Source: Sipunculus nudus | Lineage: Eukaryota; Annelida; Sipuncula; Golfingiida; Sipunculidae | Direction: 5' to 3' | DNA length: 64,000 nucleotides | Assembly (NCBI GenBank): GCA_026874595.1 | Contig: CM049309.1 | Span: 68,554,926 to 68,618,925, forward strand | In this document: in pieces, positions 58,040 through 64,000 of the stretch | Numbering within the stretch: position 1 is the first letter of the stretch | Layout of the letters: the number at the start of each line of letters is the position of its first letter | Notes under the pieces: generated by a model | The model's database searches: none | What the model was told of the DNA's origin: nothing | What the model saw: the letters and a program-made list of their open reading frames with translations, nothing else | Translations under genes and position numbers: made by a program

Positions 58040-58918
58040 CTCATGCAGAAATAGCAACATGGAATGCACATGGACTTAAGAACTAAATTAAATCAGTAGA
58101 AGTTAAAGAGTTGATAAATAATCACAGTATTGTATGTATCACTGAGACATGGGCAACCAAGGATGATGAATTTTCTGATGCATTCCAGGTATACTATGGT
58201 TATGGAATACTCTGGAAGAGTACAGGGAGAGCAGGCGTCTTAGTTTACTCGCAACAGAAATTAAAGGGTATGATGATACCTTAATTAATGAAGATAAAGC
58301 TTTGGACATAGTTTGCTGCTATATTGCACCAGCAGGTTAATTCTAAACAGGCTGAAAAATTTATTGGTAGATACTTCAGCAGAATTTGATGAATTTAATT
58401 TAATTCTCCTTGGTGATTTTAATGCTAGAACTGTCAATATAACAGATATACCAGATATACCAGGAGACTTAATTACGTGTTTAACTCCTTTTGGTTGCAG
58501 TGTAGTTGATTATGTAATTGTCAGTAGTTGTCTACTTCATAAGGTAGATGGATCCTGTGTATTATCAGATGATCCGTCCGATCACTTTCCTTTAAGCTTT
58601 TCACTTATTATTATCAGACCAAGGAAAGAGCTTTCGAAAGAACACATATGCGAACTGACAAAATGGGTAAAATTTTATCAGACTGATGAAGATAAAACAA
58701 ATATTTCAAAATCATTAGAACAAAAAGAATGTGTGTTACTTTTCAACACATTTAATAAAACCTTAGAAACATATCCGGACAAAGCAAGTGAGGCATTGGT
58801 TAGTATTTATCAAAATATATCCTACAAAAATACACAAAACTGCCTTGACAACATGAAACTAAAGCAACCAAAATGGTGGGACATAGAATGTGAACTTTGG
58901 AAAAATGAAAAATTATAG
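58040..58918 (+). pseudogene. LINE APE-type endonuclease and linker, right copy
   Basis: Starts near AEIATWNAHGLKN, with an in-frame TAA soon after. CITETW (catalytic Glu), LLGDFNART (Asp/Asn), VVDYVIVSSCLLHKVDG and DDPSDHFPLS (catalytic Asp-His retained) follow. The frame from 58313 is open for 201 codons to 58918. About 40 bases are missing near 58337 relative to the left copy, breaking the join to the N-terminal part. Jockey/CR1/I-group APE endonuclease. Confidence 0.85.
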
Positions 58919-59219
58919 CTTTGAATAAGTGTAGATGTGCCATATCAGATGGCGACTTACTAAATTATTAACAAACAAAACAAGAGTTTAAAAAATCATG
59001 TGAATGAAAGGAAAACAATCATCCAAGCCTCAGAGGTGCAAAAGGTGATAGGTGTAAAGGACACTGATTCCATGTGGAAAAACATGAGAATTTTTAAATA
59101 AAAAGAAAATTGTTACAACAGTAGAACTGGTACGTTGGTACAAACATTTAGGAACTTTTGAATTCATCAACATATGAAATTAATCAAAAGTTTAAGAATC
59201 ATACTCTGGAATATTTAAA

Positions 59220-59830
59220 AAAAAAATGATACAGTGCTTGATGGACTCATAACACCTTGTGAAGTATAGAAAGCCATAAATGAAATGAAAAGAGGAAAGG
59301 CCAAAGGGCCTGACGGGATAACGGTAGATATATGGAAAGATACATAGTCACATATCGTCTCATATATTACAATTATATAATAGTGTATTAGGAAATGGAT
59401 TTTCCCAGCTTCTTGGAGCGAAGCATTTATTGTACCAATTCACAAAAAGGCTTCCACCATAGATGCTAAAAAAATTATATAGAGGTATTTCACTACTTAA
59501 TACCGTGGGTAAACTATTTACAAAAATATTGGCAAACAGAATTCAAAATTATGTTGATCAAGCTGGATTCCTATGTGAAGCCCAAGTAAAGGTTATTCAA
59601 CAGTAGACCATACATTTTTTTAATGGGGTGTGTGCAGAAATATTTAACAAAAAAGAAAAGAAGGTTTTATTACACTTTTATTAATTTTTCAACTGCTTTT
59701 GATAGTGTACAACATGATTTATTGTGGTATGTTTCAGTTAAAACTGGGATAAAAGGGAAACTTTTTTTTCTGTCAATTATGGCTTAAAAGTTAATTTAGG
59801 AAAGACAAAAGTTATGTTTTTTTAGACACG
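59220..59830 (+). pseudogene. LINE reverse transcriptase fragment, right copy
   Basis: Includes KRGKAKGPDGIT (RT finger motif), ISLLNTVGKLFTKILANRIQ and YYTFINFSTAFDSVQHDLLW. At FFLSIMA the text joins LKVNLGKTK, the same junction as in the left copy, so the YxDD block is absent. Several frame shifts. Confidence 0.85.
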
Positions 59831-60025
59831 TGGGTTCATTAAAAAGATTAGAGAAATGGCACTATCAAAAATACTCAAATTGAAACGGTGAATGACTGTA
59901 GATACTTAGGGGTAATATTTACAGGTACATGGTCATGGTATAAAACAAAGAAAGCATAGCAATGCAGGCTGAAAGAGCAGTGACTCTCATAAAAAAACTT
60001 TTATAAGAAATATAGTTGTTAATCA

Positions 60026-60564
60026 GTGAGCCAGCTATTTTATCTATTTGATTCTATGGTTAAACCGTTATTATTATATGGTTCAGAACTGTGGGTGTAT
60101 GAAAGATGTAAAATAATTGAAAAGGTGCAATATAAACTTTGCAAGTACACTCTAAAAATTAGCTCTTCAGCTCCGAACGCAGCATCATTGAGAGAGTTTG
60201 GAAGGCACCCATGTATGTCGGTCAGTTATTCAGATGTGTAAAATACTGGACAAAACTAGTACATTATGGCAATAATAGATATCCAAAACGTTTATATAAC
60301 ATGCTGTTTACTCTAGATATGAATGGAAAACAAACATGGGTTACTCATATAAGAAGCAAAATATACAGCGCAGGTTTTGGGTATGTGTGGATGAATCAAG
60401 AAGTAGGAGACAGAAGGTTTTTGGCTAACAGTAAGGAAACAATTATTGATATGGTAGAACAAAACTGGTCTTGTGATGAAGAAGTAAATATTAAATTAAA
60501 TGTATATGGTACTTTTAAATCCATGCTATCAATTAATGGAGAAATATTTACTGTGTGTGACTAA
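60026..60564 (+). pseudogene. LINE C-terminal region, right copy
   Basis: Two overlapping frames (60026-60241 and 60211-60564) contain LLYGSELWVYERCKI and continue through GRHPCMSVSYSDV and KYWTKLVHYGNNRYPKRLYN to a stop at 60562-60564. Longer uninterrupted reading than in the left copy. Confidence 0.8.
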
Positions 60565-60752
60565 TACCAAGCATAAACAAGCGCTAGCCAGATTGATATG
60601 TTCATGTCATGAGTTGATAATTGAAAAGGGAAGGTATACGCAAATTGATTGAGTTTGTTGGTTTTCAAGCTTGGTTTAGTTGTACATTTACGATAACATT
60701 TTAAAAGAATGTACCCTGATAATTAAATATGATCCGCCCCTCATAATTAAAT

Positions 60753-61043
60753 ATGATCCGCCCCTTGAAATTCAAGGTTTTATTTCAGTGCTCATATGGA
60801 AATGTCCATAAGCTCATTGATACAAACAACAAATATTTCGCACTAAGAACAATAAAACTGTACATGATTTTTAAGCACGAAGCAACATACACATTGTATG
60901 ATGAAATAAGTAATGTTTATACAGTGAACCCATACTACGTAAGTAGTAACCCCCCCCCCCCCCCTTCTCATTGCCCTCCCCCACCGTCTCCTATATTCAT
61001 CAAAGGAGACATTGACGAGATATTAATTGAGGATAGTGATTAA
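60753..61043 (+). CDS. Unrecognised frame near the composite 3' end, right copy
   Basis: A 96-codon frame beginning MIRPLKFKVLFQCSYGNVHK corresponds to the left-copy frame at 37379-37759. After the poly-C tract it reads PSPIFIKGDIDEILIEDSD to a stop. No family recognised. Confidence 0.3.
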   Translation: MIRPLKFKVLFQCSYGNVHKLIDTNNKYFALRTIKLYMIFKHEATYTLYDEISNVYTVNPYYVSSNPPPPPSHCPPPPSPIFIKGDIDEILIEDSD

Positions 61044-61616
61044 ACCTTACTTTAAAACAGAAGATTTATGGATTTATGTCATATTTAACAATTAAATTAA
61101 TTTCAGTTAACTACATGTCGTTGAATGGCAAATAGTCATCTTTTAATTATAAATGTTCACATTAATGAGATCACAAAGGTAATTTTACATTTTTCATGAT
61201 GATTTTAATTAAATAGAACCAAATATTCCCCTATCTATAAGGAATGTATAAGATGTAATGTAACTATGATGATCTTCCGTGTATTTTTCATATAAATTTG
61301 AGTACCCCAAATTTAACATAGGATCCGCCCCCGTTACACTGAGAAGATTTGGTGGAACTAATAAAAAAAAGTTAATGTATTATCCAAACTTCATCTCCAC
61401 TAAATTTGGTACTTTTATCACAATCTGAACAATTCTTCTGTATTTTGCCGTTAACCGCTGCACTAAAAGGGTGGAAGCCAGATGAATATATAGTACAAAA
61501 AAAGTGAAAGCAGATTGAGTGTTCTGTATATTTTATTGAAACAAACAATTCACATGCACCCTAACTGAACGTCCTGCGTCCCCATTGCATACACTTGGAT
61601 TTATATGCTGGTTGGC

Positions 61617-61713
61617 TTCATTTGTTTTTTTTTTTACATAAATGCTTTTTTGCGATTTTAACCCTTTCATGAATATTCTAAATTTAAAGCCCTTCCGAAT
61701 ACGAAACCAACCA
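61617..61713. mobile_element. Small degenerate relative of the TTCGCGA TIR element
   Basis: GCTGGTTGGCTTCATTTG at the left and CGAAACCAACCATA at the right with GCGATTTTAACCC inside, like compressed ends of 16460-16894. About 97 bp. Confidence 0.4.
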
Positions 61714-62298
61714 TAATATTGTCCACAGGTAGAAAAATATGATATGATAATATATAAACTGACAATGATTCTAACTGCATGCGCGCACCAAGTAAAAAAA
61801 TATTGTTCTTAAAACATGTTCCAATGCAGTATATGGGATAAGAATTATATATGACTACCTCGCAATAAACTTCATAAAGTATACCACAGCTGACAACACA
61901 CGAGGCACTGCTATATATAGAAATCTATTCAAACCAATTTATTCGTCTCACCCAAAATAATTGCCAAACTTTTTATTGTCTAACTTTTTTTAAATTTCTA
62001 TTATCTATATTCGTCCAACTTATTTTAAGAAAACATACTTATGCGATTTGTTACATTCCATTGTAAAGTAATTATCCTCTGTACTTTTTTCTATTTTTTT
62101 TTCTTTATTTATACAAATTATAAATTTTATGCGACATGCTTTTCCCTTGGAAATTAGAACTGATTACCAGAAAAGACAGTTTCAACCTCAGTTCATCTCA
62201 TAGAGCATTACAAGAAACAACAAACACAACAGCAAAACACGCAACAAATATACGAAAGGGCATGATTTAGTCACCCGACTACACCAACAGAATCAGGC

Positions 62299-62302
<4 letters not shown>

Positions 62303-62366
<64 letters not shown>
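62303..62366. repeat. (TA)n microsatellite
   Basis: About 64 bases of TA. Confidence 0.97.
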
Positions 62367-62370
<4 letters not shown>

Positions 62371-62987
62371 TATGCGTATTTCAGCCATTTATAGCATCTT
62401 CTCACATTAGTAAATATTAGTTCGGTTCCAGTTGTACACCTAGTATCTCTATTCTGATCATGGTCACAACGAGACCCATTTTGCCATAATAAAAGCTATA
62501 CCGGATTTACTAAACGTGGCACGAAAGATTGATAAAATCTTTTTTCCTGTGTTGTCTTCCAAATAAGATATATTCAGGAATATTTTGGTAATATACACAG
62601 CCTGGTGAACAGATTAAAAGAACAGGGTCATACACACAAAAAAAAAACAAGTTTTTCTACGGATTTTAGACTACCTAGTTCGGGTCGAGAGGGCAACTAT
62701 TTTATCTTTCGTTTTAAATCAAAATAAAATTTCGCAAGGAGAATACAAATACATATCATGAAAAGTACTAGCAACATTAACGAGGACTGCGAGCCCACCA
62801 GGGTATCGCTTCACGCTAATAGGGGGTGCTGGTGTTCTGCTAACCTGGTCACCCATCCTTTTCATTTTGACGAGGGGCGGGGGGCTTGGGTAAGTTATAT
62901 TTAATTTTATCTATAGTGTTAAAACACCCTGGGTTCTGTTTAAGGCATTAACGCCCTGCAAATTGAGAGGCGCAAGATCCATTGCAA

Positions 62988-63121
62988 ATTGGGGGGGGGG
63001 GGGGGGCGGAGGTGTGACCTCCCCTAACATATGGACCCTTGTAACGGTTTAACACATTTAAACCCCCCCCCTTCCCCCCCCCCCTATTTTCTCAATATAG
63101 TGCCGGGGGAGGGGGGGGGGC
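62988..63121. repeat. Cluster of G and C homopolymers
   Basis: G16 at about 62991, C10/C11 at 63064-63086 and G-runs at 63104-63120 within 130 bases. It resembles the core of the GGATCC/poly-G family without its ends. Confidence 0.8.
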
Positions 63122-63588
63122 CCAAGTGTTTTCAGAGAATCGCCACTGTCGAGTGTGTGTATTTGCTGGGGTGGTTGGGTGTGGGAGGGATGTCAATCAA
63201 CTAGCGTTGTTTGAATCTTTAAATTTATAATCAAAATTTTAGCAATATTGCATTAATTTTAGAAGAAGATGGCAGTGCAAAGTATTGCTTCAGGATTCAA
63301 CAGGAAAACCTGCATGATTTTTTTTACTTGAGCATTAAATGACTGAGAACCACAGTTTCGAGGAAACGGGTAAATCATATCTTCAGCCATTTATTTATTT
63401 CTGAAACACTGCAACCGATTGATATTTGAGGAAATTTGCCACATTGTAACACCTATTTTCCCCCACCTAATTGCGCTCATGCCCTTTTGTTCCAAAATCT
63501 TTCTAGTCTCCAGCATAGCGCAATGGGCCACTTTAATTACTTATAAACGTGTGACCTTGCTTGTATGTAAAAAAATTACAGCAAATAA

Positions 63589-63757
63589 TCACATGGGCAT
63601 TAAGTTACACTTTTTAATTCCTCTCTCACGGTCCGAGTTCTTCTTTGTACCCTTGTTGTCGGTTTCAGCCTCGACCTCGTTTTTGCTTCTCTGATTATGT
63701 AAGAGCATGCGCATCACATCATGCATCTTCTCCACAGTCAGGGAGACATCCTTCAGC
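63589..63757 (-). CDS. Terminal exon of a minus-strand gene continuing beyond the window
   Basis: On the minus strand the acceptor GTGTTTTTCAG precedes 63757. One base completes a split codon, then 55 codons run to TGA at 63589-63591. The reading is LKDVSLTVEKMHDVMRMLLH, NQRSKNEVEAETDNKGTKKN, SDRERGIKKCNLMPM. It starts as a clear amphipathic helix and ends as a charged, probably disordered tail. GC content is above the surroundings. I do not recognise the family; a short cytoplasmic tail or coiled-coil end of a larger protein is likely. Upstream exons would lie right of 64000. Confidence 0.5.
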
Positions 63758-63847
63758 CTGAAAAACACATGCCAGTTATTGTATGGTCAGCAGGTATAGC
63801 TATCGGAGTGATTTACTGACAGGTTTATACATCTATCGAAATAACAA

Positions 63848-63905
63848 AAATAACAACAATAATATTAATAATAATAATAATAATAATAATAATGATAATA
63901 ATAAC
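63848..63905. repeat. (AAT)n trinucleotide microsatellite
   Basis: AATAAT units with few interruptions. Confidence 0.95.
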
Positions 63906-63906
63906 T

Positions 63907-64000
63907 TGAAATCTGCATTCTTAAGAATGCAAGTCTCCCCCTTGCGGGGGGGGGGGGGGGGGCTTATTGTGTGGATGCTCCCCAAACCGTGTTTGCATTC
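63907..64000. repeat. Second copy of the dispersed repeat of 32449, cut by the window end
   Basis: GAAATCTGCATTCTTAAG through GTGGATGCTCCCCAAACCGT matches 32449-32520 apart from a G16 tract and small changes. Confidence 0.55.

Larger units (their letters stand above)
56638..61465 (+). mobile_element. Composite TIR element carrying a LINE, right copy
   Basis: Outer ends TAGTGCGGCGGCTAATGG (56638) and, reverse complemented from 61465, TAGTGCAGCGGTTAACGG, each followed by TTGTGATAAAAGTACCAAAT or a close variant. The left TIR contains the palindrome GTACCAAATTTGGTAC (56681-56696). If TA is the target, the elements proper begin GTGC and end GCAC. Inner GGATC-type ends lie near 56762 and 61321. 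Order: TIR, about 550 bp, monomers (57240-57880), endonuclease, linker, RT fragments, C-terminal frame, 3' region, TIR. Length 4828 bp against 4891 for the left copy. Confidence 0.8.

Overview
This is an AT-rich, intron-containing animal genome segment. The evidence is GT-AG spliced exons, a secreted CUB-domain protein, polyadenylation signals, long (TA)n microsatellites and many metazoan-type transposable elements. The style of the dispersed repeats, the non-LTR retrotransposons and the CUB protein fit a marine invertebrate, most likely a mollusc such as a bivalve; that is an inference, since no marker gene fixes the species. No bacterial-style genes, operons, rRNA, convincing tRNA or CRISPR were seen. 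Most long open frames are microsatellite or tandem-repeat artefacts.

Layout. 1-12 kb: a minus-strand exon with a possible CARD-like fold (908-1166), a possible plus-strand last exon with a poly(A) signal (4278-4547), a degenerate dispersed repeat (5.9-7.6 kb), the last two exons of a minus-strand gene (8713-10527) and a second degenerate repeat (11.1-12.1 kb). 13-21 kb: three unrelated tandem arrays (65-bp, 37-bp and about 48-bp units) and two copies of a TTCGCGA-rich TIR element. 21-32 kb: scattered exon candidates, a hAT-like MITE, a small two-exon minus-strand gene (26308-26727), a Mutator-like MITE with a 9-bp target duplication and a fold-back element. 34.4-36.5 kb: a TIR pair flanked by TTAA that encloses a coding-looking segment.

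37-61.5 kb is dominated by two inverted copies (37039-41929 and 56638-61465) of one composite mobile element. An outer pair of terminal inverted repeats next to TA, and apparently an inner GGATCC-type pair, enclose about 145-bp monomers and a decayed APE-type LINE. Both copies have lost the same catalytic part of the reverse transcriptase. Between them lies the best gene of the window, a four-exon gene (about 50525-53760) with a TATA box, signal peptide, one CUB domain, a Gly/Ser linker and a short tail (218 aa). Also between them are two more hAT-like MITEs and a tandemly duplicated microsatellite locus in which one copy took a LINE and the other a MITE. The window ends with a minus-strand terminal exon (63589-63757) whose gene continues outside.

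The most novel material is in the mobile elements (nested composite, twin microsatellite insertions, hAT-like, Mutator-like and TTAA families) and in short exons that only become visible when splice sites and phases are read together. No gene product other than the CUB protein can be named with confidence.
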